Below, piece by piece: positions 1 to 6,244 of a DNA stretch of 9,754 nt (position 1 is its first letter; every line of letters starts with the position of its first letter). Position numbers and translations under genes: made by a program. This DNA is from Lentisphaerota bacterium (GTDB lineage Bacteria; Verrucomicrobiota; Lentisphaeria; Oligosphaerales; Oligosphaeraceae). The stretch lies in assembly GCA_012800625.1 (NCBI GenBank), contig JAAZIY010000301.1, forward strand, positions 1 through 9,754. Reading direction: 5' to 3'. The notes beneath the pieces were generated by a model. The model was not told where the DNA came from. It ran no database searches and saw only the letters and a list, made by a program, of their open reading frames with translations.

Positions 1-644
1 TTCCCGCACCAATGCCGGCGCTCCGACCTCGCTCCCGCCCCCCCAACATCCTCCCAAAACGGCTTCATCCTGGAACATTAGGCGAAGGTTTTTTCTCTCC
101 AGCTTGGACTAGAGGGTTGCCATGTGTACCGCGTCAAAGAACGTATTTTTTTGAACTGCTCAAGATTTTCAGCCTCATTTTTGAGATGCGCCTTGTCTAG
201 AGCAACTTTCTGCCAGTTATGACGATAAAGAGTGTTGTAAGCTGTTTGTTTGCTTAGCTTGCGCCCCGCCTTGGCTTCCAAAGCCTGATGGATGTCGGCG
301 ACAGTCACAAAACGTCCCTGCACTGCTTCGGGAGTCATTTGTTCTAGAACTTCAATCTCCTCTTCCCTTGTTAAAATTGACCGCCTGTCGCCACCCCAAG
401 TCGGAGTGTCAGTCTCATCCTCCGTTGATGTTTTCTTCTTAAAATCTTTGATCATTCGCTTCACAGTGGACTCAGAAACCCCCAAAGTATCAGCGATAAT
501 CGCTTGGCTAAGCTTCTCTAATGAAGTCAGAATCACAGTGAAAGCAATGAGAATGTCGTTACGATAAGGCAAATCGGCAATGATTTTTTTTGCCTTTTTC
601 AATTCATCCTTAGAAATGATTACTCGAGGTCCTGGTTTAGCCAT
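1..644 (-). pseudogene. IS630-family transposase, decayed and cut by the window edge
   Basis: The readable start is the ATG at 644-642, with AAGGAG at 656-651 giving a good Shine-Dalgarno site. The frame first encodes a helix-turn-helix region (LGVSESTVKRMIKDFKKK) and then the winged-helix segment typical of IS630 transposases (LSKQTAYNTLYRHNWQKVALDKAH). After FKK the frame is lost at a run of seven A on the minus strand (146-152), where eight would be needed. In the shifted frame there is a TAG at 111-109, then LRLMFQDEA (MFQDEA at 78-61), the first catalytic Asp motif of the DDE domain. Another base seems to be missing near 56-60, just before the expected FGRM. The unshifted frame ends at 78. 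The rest of the DDE domain would lie left of the window. Several lesions mean it is probably inactive. IS630 members can use programmed frameshifting, but the TAG between the two halves argues against that here. Confidence 0.8.
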
Positions 645-750
645 TGTGTGCTCCTTGTTTTGTGTGGAGAAAGACACCACACATAACATATAGCACGAAT
701 GCTAATCCGCCATACCAACTAGCTCGATTTGATTTTTAATTAAAATTAGT

Positions 751-782
751 GTCCAAAATTCTGTCAGACTACCTTTTTGGAC
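751..782. repeat. Inverted-repeat motif GTCCAAAA...TTTTGGAC, left copy
   Basis: Perfect 8-bp arms GTCCAAAA (751-758) and TTTTGGAC (775-782) surround a 16-nt core containing CTGTCAGAC. A near copy in the same orientation lies at 9294-9325, and a shorter relative of its right arm at 6125-6132. The motif abuts the point where the DUF1016-like reading frame on the minus strand loses similarity (about 790). It may be the end of a mobile element, but this is inference. Confidence 0.6.
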
Positions 783-974
783 GGGGTATAGATTATGAGT
801 CCAGCCGATTTATGCAACTAATGGTTGCACTCGCTTGTTGTCGCGGTAAAGCAGGTAAAATTCCCGCATATAGAAAACATTATGCCTTGAGAACCCGCTG
901 ATTCTCGGAAACTCCGTCCGCAGGTCACTAGACAACTGTTCGGCGATGATGCTTTGATACTTTGCGTTTGGCAT
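783..974 (-). pseudogene. DUF1016/YhcG-type nuclease remnant (N-terminal domain piece)
   Basis: From ATG at 974-972 a 54-residue frame runs to TAA at 812-810. It contains EQLSSDLRTEFPRISGFSR and then NVFYMREFYLLYRDN, close to the conserved core of the DUF1016 N-terminal domain (family pattern: L-DL--EFP---GFSRRN--YMR-FY--Y). After the stop the same frame continues with IGWTHNL, which also fits the family (EIGWGHNL). The TAA therefore probably replaced a GAA codon inside a longer gene. Similarity ends at about 790, next to the repeat at 751-782. The family's usual N-terminal part and its C-terminal PD-(D/E)XK-like nuclease domain are absent. DUF1016 proteins are often found in mobile or accessory regions. 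This copy is a dead fragment. Confidence 0.7.
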
Positions 975-1172
975 AGTCGAGCTTTTTTTATTTACTGACT
1001 ATTATAATGTAGTCGTTGAAATCAGTGCTGCGCTGAATAAAGCACAGAAGCTAAATCAACTAAAAAATAAAAAAAATACTATTTTATTATTTTGCTGCAA
1101 GAAGTCGCCGATGCTCTACGCATAGTGTGCAGACGGAATCTGCTGTCGGAGCATGAAGATATTTCATGGCAT

Positions 1173-1199
1173 CGCCAAATTGGCGCTTTTTCATTTTTT
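1173..1199 (+). terminator. Rho-independent terminator-like hairpin
   Basis: CGCCA (1173-1177) pairs with TGGCG (1181-1185) around a tight AAT loop, followed by C, TTTTT, CA and then a longer T run to about 1200. The orientation would end plus-strand transcription coming from the left, although no intact plus-strand gene is visible there. The stem is short. Confidence 0.45.
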
Positions 1200-1226
1200 T
1201 TCAAGTTTTTTCCTTTCTTTCTAAGA

Positions 1227-1262
1227 CTGTGACATTCTGTGTCACAGGTCTAGGCTTATAAT
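1227..1262 (+). promoter_or_regulatory. Possible promoter with palindromic operator upstream of module 1
   Basis: A perfect inverted repeat, CTGTGACA (1227-1234) and TGTCACAG (1240-1247), is followed 9 bp later by TATAAT (1257-1262). The palindrome overlaps the place where a -35 box would be (about 1234-1239, ATTCTG, a poor match). A strong -10 beneath a dyad could be a repressible promoter for the small gene at 1478. The distance to the gene, over 200 nt, leaves a long leader. This is inference from sequence shape only. Confidence 0.35.
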
Positions 1263-1385
1263 GTGTACAGAGCGAGATAAGCATTTCTCGCAAACGCGGA
1301 TTTTTCCACAAAAAACGAAAAAAACAGGTTTTTTCAACAAAAACCAAAAAAGTTAGCCACTTTCTTTTCCCATGTCTGTTTTTTA

Positions 1386-1472
1386 GCACATTATATATCG
1401 ACGCCGAATTAGGCGGAACCGATTTTCGGTCAGTAATGATTACTGACTTCAACAAAAACCCCAAAAAAAGGA
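1386..1472 (+). promoter_or_regulatory. Leader repeat A with perfect 19-bp palindrome
   Basis: This leader ends at the ribosome site of the small gene and is repeated at 1811-1900 in front of the ATPase gene. Shared blocks are GCACATTAT, CGAATTAGGCG, GTCAGT, and CTGACTTCAA followed by an A/C-rich spacer and AGGA. It contains a perfect palindrome at 1429-1447 (arms GTCAGTAAT and ATTACTGAC around one G). It also contains CGCC/GGCG arms (1402-1405, 1412-1415). The palindrome could be a protein-binding operator or an RNA hairpin just upstream of the ribosome site. No run of T follows it, so it is not a typical terminator. Confidence 0.6.
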
Positions 1473-1477
1473 GCAAG

Positions 1478-1630
1478 ATGAGAGTCAAGAAATTCAGAGT
1501 ACATGTATTTTTGAAAGGTGGCGGCCTAATCAAGCCGGTCATTGAGACCAATTGCCGCTCACAGGCCCAGCGCATTGTAGAGGCTCAGTATCCCGGTGCC
1601 AGCATCGGAGTTATCGAAGAGCTGTCCTAG
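1478..1630 (+). CDS. Small protein of unknown function, copy 1 (50 aa)
   Basis: I do not recognise a named family. The start is the ATG at 1478, which has AAAGGAG just upstream (ending 1473). An in-frame ATG at 1436 lies inside the palindrome and has no ribosome site. The 50-residue product is basic at its start (MRVKKFRVHVFLK), followed by a short turn and KPVIETNCRSQAQRIVEAQYPG, then IGVIEEL at the end. The pattern suggests a beta strand, a strand, an amphipathic helix with QAQ-IVEAQYPG, and a last strand. Small proteins with a --F-V-V---G---V---A-----A---AEAQYG-like layout occur in accessory DNA, but this is recollection only. It is 40/49 identical to the small protein at 4435-4584, and both precede a tandem AAA+ ATPase gene. 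That strong conservation of two copies argues that it is a real gene and a partner in the module. Confidence 0.75.
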   Translation: MRVKKFRVHVFLKGGGLIKPVIETNCRSQAQRIVEAQYPGASIGVIEELS

Positions 1631-1751
1631 GTCGCTTAGGCCCACGCTGAACCAGCAACATCGCTGCGCAAGCATCTCTGCCCACACAACTAGCCCCAAG
1701 GCTTTGCCGTCGGCTCTAAGTACAGAGGCACGCGCTGCACCAATCGCGAAC

Positions 1752-1766
1752 GCGGATCATATCCGC
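1752..1766. other. Short perfect hairpin GCGGAT-CAT-ATCCGC
   Basis: A 6-bp perfect stem with a 3-nt loop lies between the small gene and leader B. A T run (TCTTTTTTT, from about 1787) follows some 20 nt later, too far for a canonical terminator. It may still help separate the transcripts of the small gene and the ATPase gene. The rest of 1631-1810 shows nothing else I can name. Confidence 0.35.
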
Positions 1767-1810
1767 TAAAACAAGAATGTTACCGTCTTTTTTTCCATAC
1801 CGATTATGGA

Positions 1811-1900
1811 GCACATTATTGTGCAGAGGCGAATTAGGCGTAACAGACTTTTCAGTCAGTTAGTGTTAGCTGACTTCAAACAAACCACCCAACAATAGGA
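1811..1900 (+). promoter_or_regulatory. Leader repeat B, second copy of the module leader
   Basis: This aligns along its whole length with leader A (1386-1472), with common blocks GCACATTAT, CGAATTAGGCG and CTGACTTCAA, and ends in AGGA, the ribosome site of the ATPase gene. The palindrome is conserved in position but imperfect (1855-1874, GTCAG...CTGAC). It also has a GCACA-TTAT-TGTGC hairpin at 1811-1824 that leader A lacks. The two genes of one module sharing a leader suggests common regulation by the same factor or RNA structure. Confidence 0.6.
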
Positions 1901-1905
1901 TCATC

Positions 1906-4290
1906 ATGACACGATATCATCGTATCCGAGCTCTGGCTGACGAATCGTTTGCCAGAACAGATTTTTTCACCCAAATACAAGAAAGCGACGTCGAGCGGGT
2001 TTTTTCCGGCGACCTGTGGCAGAAGAGTAAAGCCATCGGCTTCTTCTGCAATTTGCTCTCCGGTTTCAACAAAAACCTTAGTCGCAATGCCGCCTGCTGG
2101 GACTTTGTCGAGCAAGTGCTCACCCATCAGGAGATCGAAGACCTATATGAGAGCATCATCCCGGTCGCCAAGCGCCGCGAAATCAATTACGACGAGCGTT
2201 TCCGCCGCAATATTCCGGAGCTTAGAGAAGGCGCTTCCATCGCCGATGTGCTCGAGTTTCTGCACCAGGCGCTGGAGTTTCGGAAAAAGATGCTCAGTAG
2301 TCTGAAAGAAATATTACAACTGCGTGCCGAAGAGTTTATGCAGAAATTTGGCAGTGTGCAGCAGAGCAGTAAAAAAGGTTATAGCCTGCGGGATAAAGTC
2401 AACGAAGTCCAAAAGCTTTTCAAGCTTTCCGACCTGGAAAGCGACCTAATGCTGGTCGTCTATTTGCAGCAAAGCGGTTTTTGGGATATGGAGGACCTTT
2501 TCACCAGCAGAAGATACAGACGCCAAAGTGACTTGCCCGATACCGTGGCCCAGTCTTTGAACATCTCTGCCACAGAGATGCTCGTGCTGCTTGCCCAGCA
2601 GGGCAAACTGCGCAGCTTCGGGATTCTGGATGACCTGGATCTGGAGCTAACCGATACCTTCATGGGTTTTCTCAATGGGCTCAGTGACAAGCCGCTCTGC
2701 GACCGTTTCTATGCTGAGGACGATCTGCGGGAGGCTCTGCCCTGGGAAATGCACGGGCGTCTTGCTGAAAACGAGGGACAAAAGCTGATAAAGCTGTTGG
2801 CCAGCAAGACTGAAAACAAACCCAAGCATGTACTCCTGTATGGGCTTAGCGGCACCGGCAAAACCGCCTTCGCCAAAAGCCTGGCAGCCAAGCTGGGAAA
2901 GAAGCTCTATTTCATCAACCAGGTCAACAAGTATGCTGAATCGCGCAGCACTAACGGCACAGCTTTCCGCTTCGCCGGCCTGGAGGCGGCAAACCAACGC
3001 CTGGAACCGGAGGAATGCATAATCTGCGTGGATGAATGCGACAAGATGCTGAACAACTCCGGGCTGGGTCACAGCTTGTTCAGGTACTTCGGGCTGACTC
3101 CGGACCGCGACGGGGAAAGCAAGGGGCGACTCAACGCTGCCATGGACAACTGCCGGCATTCGATAATCTGGATAGCCAACTCGGACCGCGACTCCATAGA
3201 CCTGTCCAGCCGACGCCGCTTCGACTATAATGTCTACTTTGACAACCTCAGTCCAAGCACCTTGCAGGCAATATGGGGCAACTGCCTGAAGCGTTATGAT
3301 GTGCAGGACAAGCTCAGGGAGGCCAGCATTGAGATGCTCAGCCGGCGTTACCCGGTCAATGCCGGCGGCATAGATTGTGCCGTGCGCAATGCGGCCGACA
3401 TTTTGCGGCAAAACCCAGAGGAGGATTTCCAGGCTCTGGTGCTGGTTTATTTGCGCTCCTATTGCGACATTATGAATATCCAAGAGGACCTCCACGACAA
3501 GAGCAGTCCGGCCAGGGACTACAGCCTGAAAGGCTTGAACCTGAAAAGCTCGCTGTCCTTGGAGCGCATCATCCAGGCGGGGAGAAACTACTTGGCCAAG
3601 AAGGATGATCCCGGCAAACAGGTTGACTCGCCGCGACTCAACCTGCTGTTATACGGACCTCCGGGCACCGGCAAAACCGAATTCGTGCGCTATCTGGCCA
3701 GCAGTTTGGACAGGAAGCTGACCGTGAAGATGGCCAGCGACCTGCTAAACCCCTACGTCGGGGGCACTGAGCAGCGCATTGTGGCTGCCTTCCGCGAGGC
3801 CGAACAGGAGAACACCATCTTATTCATGGACGAGGGAGACGCCATACTCAGAACCCGAGCCAATGCAACGCGCTCCTGGGAGACCAGCCAAGTGGTTACG
3901 CTTCTGCATGAGATGGAGCATTTCAACGGGATTTTCATTATGGCCAGCAACTTCGCCCAGAACCTGGATCTGGCCGCCCTGCGCCGCTTCACCTACAAGC
4001 TGCAGTTTGACTACCTGGACGCAGCCGGCAAGCTGCATTTCTTCAAGCTGTTTTTCAAGCACTTCAAGCTTCCTGCATTGAGTGCCGCTGAAAAAAAGCA
4101 GCTTGAGGGCATAACGGACCTAAGCCCGGGCGATTTCCGCAACGTGCGTCAGCAGACCTATTACCTGGAGACCGCTCAGCTTGACAACAAGGCTCTCATC
4201 CAGGCTTTGCAGGAAGAAGTCTCCAGCAAGCAGAAGTACGCCTTGGCCAGTCAGTTCAATACGCAGAACCGTATTGGTTTTGGCGGCTAG
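1906..4290 (+). CDS. Tandem AAA+ ATPase of unknown function (794 aa, intact)
   Basis: This is a large protein with two AAA+ modules, of the SpoVK/Cdc48-like COG0464 type. AGGA at 1897-1900 sets the ATG at 1906. Residues 1 to about 300 are a helical N-terminal region (QKSKAIGFFCNLL; LSDLESDLMLVVYLQQSGFW) with no catalytic motif that I recognise. AAA module 1 has Walker A GLSGTGKT (313-320), Walker B ICVDE (D376, E377), a sensor-1 Asn (N425), Arg-finger candidates RRR (436-438) and a sensor-2 region GGIDCAVR (487-494). AAA module 2 has Walker A GPPGTGKT (584-591), Walker B LFMDE (D642, E643), sensor-1 N682, RR (693-694) and sensor-2 SPGDFRNVR (740-748). The C-terminus ends in RIGFGG. Both modules look competent for ATP binding and hydrolysis. 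No signal peptide, membrane segment or protease domain is seen, so it is probably a cytosolic ring-forming remodeller. The substrate is unknown. A broken paralogue follows at 4845-6039. Confidence 0.88.
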   Translation: MTRYHRIRALADESFARTDFFTQIQESDVERVFSGDLWQKSKAIGFFCNLLSGFNKNLSRNAACWDFVEQVLTHQEIEDLYESIIPVAKRREINYDERFRRNIPELREGASIADVLEFLHQALEFRKKMLSSLKEILQLRAEEFMQKFGSVQQSSKKGYSLRDKVNEVQKLFKLSDLESDLMLVVYLQQSGFWDMEDLFTSRRYRRQSDLPDTVAQSLNISATEMLVLLAQQGKLRSFGILDDLDLELTDTFMGFLNGLSDKPLCDRFYAEDDLREALPWEMHGRLAENEGQKLIKLLASKTENKPKHVLLYGLSGTGKTAFAKSLAAKLGKKLYFINQVNKYAESRSTNGTAFRFAGLEAANQRLEPEECIICVDECDKMLNNSGLGHSLFRYFGLTPDRDGESKGRLNAAMDNCRHSIIWIANSDRDSIDLSSRRRFDYNVYFDNLSPSTLQAIWGNCLKRYDVQDKLREASIEMLSRRYPVNAGGIDCAVRNAADILRQNPEEDFQALVLVYLRSYCDIMNIQEDLHDKSSPARDYSLKGLNLKSSLSLERIIQAGRNYLAKKDDPGKQVDSPRLNLLLYGPPGTGKTEFVRYLASSLDRKLTVKMASDLLNPYVGGTEQRIVAAFREAEQENTILFMDEGDAILRTRANATRSWETSQVVTLLHEMEHFNGIFIMASNFAQNLDLAALRRFTYKLQFDYLDAAGKLHFFKLFFKHFKLPALSAAEKKQLEGITDLSPGDFRNVRQQTYYLETAQLDNKALIQALQEEVSSKQKYALASQFNTQNRIGFGG

Positions 4291-4301
4291 CTAGACTAGC
4301 C
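4285..4301. other. Stem-loop overlapping the ATPase stop codon
   Basis: GGCTAG (4285-4290, including the TAG stop) pairs with CTAGCC (4296-4301) around a 5-nt loop. No T run follows, so it is not a classical terminator. Confidence 0.3.
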
Positions 4302-4318
4302 CCGCTCAAAAAGCCTTT

Positions 4319-4360
4319 GAACCACTAAGGCACACGAAGAGGCACAAAGGCACACGAAGG
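4319..4360 (+). repeat. CACGAAG-type degenerate tandem repeat after ATPase copy 1
   Basis: Units of the form GGCACACGAAG and GGCACAAAG follow an ACCACTAAGG start. The same repeat family occurs after the second ATPase copy (6063-6109) and, in the other orientation, at 9268-9297. Such CACGAAG strings are scattered intergenic repeats in some environmental bacterial genomes. Their function is not known to me. Confidence 0.6.
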
Positions 4361-4368
4361 GCTTATAC

Positions 4369-4405
4369 GCCGCCCGCCCCTGCCCGGAGCACAGAGGCGG
4401 GCGGC
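4369..4405 (+). promoter_or_regulatory. Strong G+C-rich hairpin upstream of small gene copy 2
   Basis: GCCGCCCGCC (4369-4378) and GGCGGGCGGC (4396-4405) form a perfect 10-bp stem with a 17-nt loop. A-rich rather than T-rich sequence follows, so it could be a rho-independent terminator lacking its U tract or a leader hairpin about 15-20 nt before the ribosome site of the small gene. It stands where module copy 1 has leader A. Confidence 0.45.
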
Positions 4406-4434
4406 TTCATACAAAACAAAAGAAAGGAGGAAAC

Positions 4435-4584
4435 ATGCGAGTCAGAAAATTCAGAGTCCACGTTCGTCTAAAGGACAACAGCCTGGTCAAGCCGGTTATT
4501 GAGACCAATTGCCGCTCCCAGGCTCAGCGGATTGTGGAGGCGCAGTACCCCGGCTGCAGAGTCGGGGTGATTGAGGAGCTCTGA
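4435..4584 (+). CDS. Small protein of unknown function, copy 2 (49 aa)
   Basis: ATG at 4435 is preceded by AAAGGAGG, an optimal ribosome site with short spacing. The product starts MRVRKFRVHVRLKDNSLVK, continues PVIETNCRSQAQRIVEAQYP and ends GVIEEL. It matches the copy-1 protein (1478-1630) at 40 of 49 positions. Differences cluster in the turn after residue 13 and just before the last strand. Lysine/arginine and isoleucine/valine swaps and synonymous codon changes suggest selection on the protein. The gene is intact although the ATPase gene after it is broken, and a terminator lies between them. No known family is recognised. Confidence 0.75.
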   Translation: MRVRKFRVHVRLKDNSLVKPVIETNCRSQAQRIVEAQYPGCRVGVIEEL

Positions 4585-4686
4585 AGTCAGAGCCCCTGGC
4601 GCCCTGCCCCGCGGCATAAGCAGAGGCGCCGCATCCAGCCGAAAGCCGGCGGCGACACCGGCCAAGCAATAAACAGCAAAAACACT

Positions 4687-4725
4687 ACTGGGAGCGTCGG
4701 CAATGCAGCCAGCTCCCAGTTTTTT
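4687..4725 (+). terminator. Rho-independent terminator after small gene copy 2
   Basis: ACTGGGAGC (4687-4695) pairs with GCTCCCAGT (4712-4720), with an inner GGC/GCC pair in the loop, followed directly by TTTTTT (4720-4725) and CCCC. It lies 100 nt downstream of the small gene and 120 nt upstream of the broken ATPase gene. The small gene would thus be transcribed as its own short unit. Confidence 0.8.
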
Positions 4726-4844
4726 CCCCGCAACTGTATGTTCTAGTATATCTTTATTTCCAGCTTCCTAGCTGGCTTACTTACAGTTTCAGCAGCGCAG
4801 ACTTTTTAACCCTATAAAACCACTAACCCAACAAAGGAGAGCCT

Positions 4845-6039
4845 ATGTGCCCACATCTTTGCATCGGACTGCCACCCAAAAGAGACGCGAGCACTGATTT
4901 TTTTGTCGAGATACGCGAGGCTGATGAAGAGCGCATATTCATCGGCGATTTATGGCAGAAGAGCAAGGCCATAGGCTTCTTCTGCAATATGCTGGTCAAA
5001 TTCAAGGAAAGCCTGCTGCGTTGCTCCTGCTGGGAGTTTCCCGAGCAGGTACTCAAATATCTAGAGGTAGAGCAGCTCTACAACAGTATTATCTCAGCTG
5101 AAAAACGCGAGGAGCTTCACGACAAAGCTGTGCTTAGGCGCAGCCTGCCGGAATTGAGCGAAGGCGACACCGTGCCTGATGTGCTTGATTTTCTCTACCG
5201 CTCTCTTGAATACAGAAAAAAAATGCAGAGTGGCCTGAAGCAAATGCTGTTACGGCGCGCCGCGGAGTTTGACGCCCTGACTGATATGCAAAAAGAGGAG
5301 GGAGCAACCAGGACGGCGGTGCAGGAAAGCCTGCTGCGCAACCGGACAGAAAAACTAGTCAGGCTTTTTGAGCTTTCTGAGCTGGAGTGTAACTTGGTGC
5401 TGCTGCTCTATCTGCAGCAGAGTGGATTCTGGGATATGGACGACTTGTTTTACACCAGAAAGCAGTCACGCAACTGCGATCTCCCGCATAACCTGGCTGC
5501 AGCCCTGAATGTTTCCGAAAGAGAGCTGCTCGCCCTGCTTTCAGGAAAGTCCAGGCTACGGCGCTTTGGCATCATCTAGGATGATGAACTGCTGCTTTCA
5601 GACACCTTCCTGAACTATCTAATGGGAAAGCGCTCGGGTAACCACTCTCCTGTATGAGATGGAGCATTTCAGCGGAATCTTCATTATGGCCAGCAACTTC
5701 GCCCAGAACCTGGATATAGCCGCTCTGCGCCGCTTCACCTACAAGCTGCAGTTTGACTACCTGGACGTAGCCGGCAAGCTGCATTTCTTCAAGCTGTTTT
5801 TCAAGCATTTCAAGCTTCCCGCATTGAGCGTCGCCGAAAAAAAGCAGCTTGAGGGTATAGCGGACCTAAGCCCGGGCGATTTCCGCAACGTGCGCCAGCA
5901 GACCTACTACTTGGGAGCCACGCAATTAAGCAAGCAGACCCTTATCAAGGCACTGCAAGAGGAGGTGGCCAATAGACAGAAATATAACTTGAACAGCGAA
6001 TTCAACACACAAAGCCGCATCGGTTTTGCCGCCCGATAA
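4845..6039 (+). pseudogene. Second tandem AAA+ ATPase copy, broken by stop and internal deletion
   Basis: ATG at 4845 follows AAAGGAG. The first 244 residues match the N-terminal region of the intact ATPase (shared GDLWQKSKAIGFFCN, LYLQQSGFWDM), with roughly half of positions identical overall, until TAG at 5577-5579. The same frame continues past the TAG with DDELLLSDTFLNYLMG, still homologous, until about 5630. The sequence then jumps to the equivalent of about 3892 in copy 1 (GGTAACCACTCTCCTG). About 1.2 kb is therefore missing, taking AAA module 1 and the Walker A and B of module 2, and the join is out of frame. The remaining 3' part (MEHF at 5659 to stop at 6037-6039) is over 80% identical to the C-terminus of copy 1 and still ends RIGF. 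No ATPase activity can remain. The N-terminal 244 residues could still be made as a soluble fragment. Confidence 0.88.
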
Positions 6040-6062
6040 AATCTGCCTGAAAAACAAAAACG

Positions 6063-6180
6063 GATTTTGGACACGAAGAGACACGAAGAAACACAAAGGC
6101 ACACTAAGTGTTTTCAGGCTTCAATTTTGGACGCAGTCTAAATTGATTTGAAAAAACATACTATCTTCGTGTCTAAAATC
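6063..6180. repeat. Small element bounded by 16-bp inverted repeats
   Basis: GATTTTGGACACGAAG (6063-6078) is matched in inverse by 6165-6180 (CTTCGTGTCTAAAATC) with one mismatch. Inside are CACGAAG repeat units (to 6109) and TTTTGGACGCAGTCTA (6125-6140), a relative of the motif at 9318-9333. The 118-bp size and terminal inverted repeats resemble a MITE or a folded intergenic repeat. No clear target-site duplication is seen. Confidence 0.5.
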
Positions 6181-6244
6181 TCGCTAGAGCCTTATGGGCG
6201 CGATTTAAGTTGTAGGCTGGAAGTCGGCACTCGCAGGCGGAGCT

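Larger units (their letters stand above)
975..1385. other. AT-rich intergenic stretch with hairpins, no convincing gene
   Basis: No supported intact gene was found here. The stretch is strongly AT-rich around 1050-1095 and 1187-1225. It holds a terminator-like hairpin (1173-1199) and a 21-nt palindrome followed by TATAAT (1227-1262). A short plus-strand frame from 1095 (LQEVADALRI...ISWHRQIG) vaguely resembles the helix-turn-helix of excisionase/MerR-like proteins. It has no start or ribosome site and runs into the T-rich tract, so it is at best a remnant. Confidence 0.5.

Noticed and set aside
1201..1575. Minus-strand open frame of 124 codons across the module-1 leader
   Set aside because: It overlaps the small gene and the leader palindrome, has a low-complexity Phe/Leu/Lys-rich product and no ribosome site.
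2647..3495. Long minus-strand open frame (282 codons) inside the ATPase gene
   Set aside because: It lies opposite a well-supported AAA+ gene with intact motifs, has no ribosome site and its product resembles nothing. It is a by-product of codon bias.
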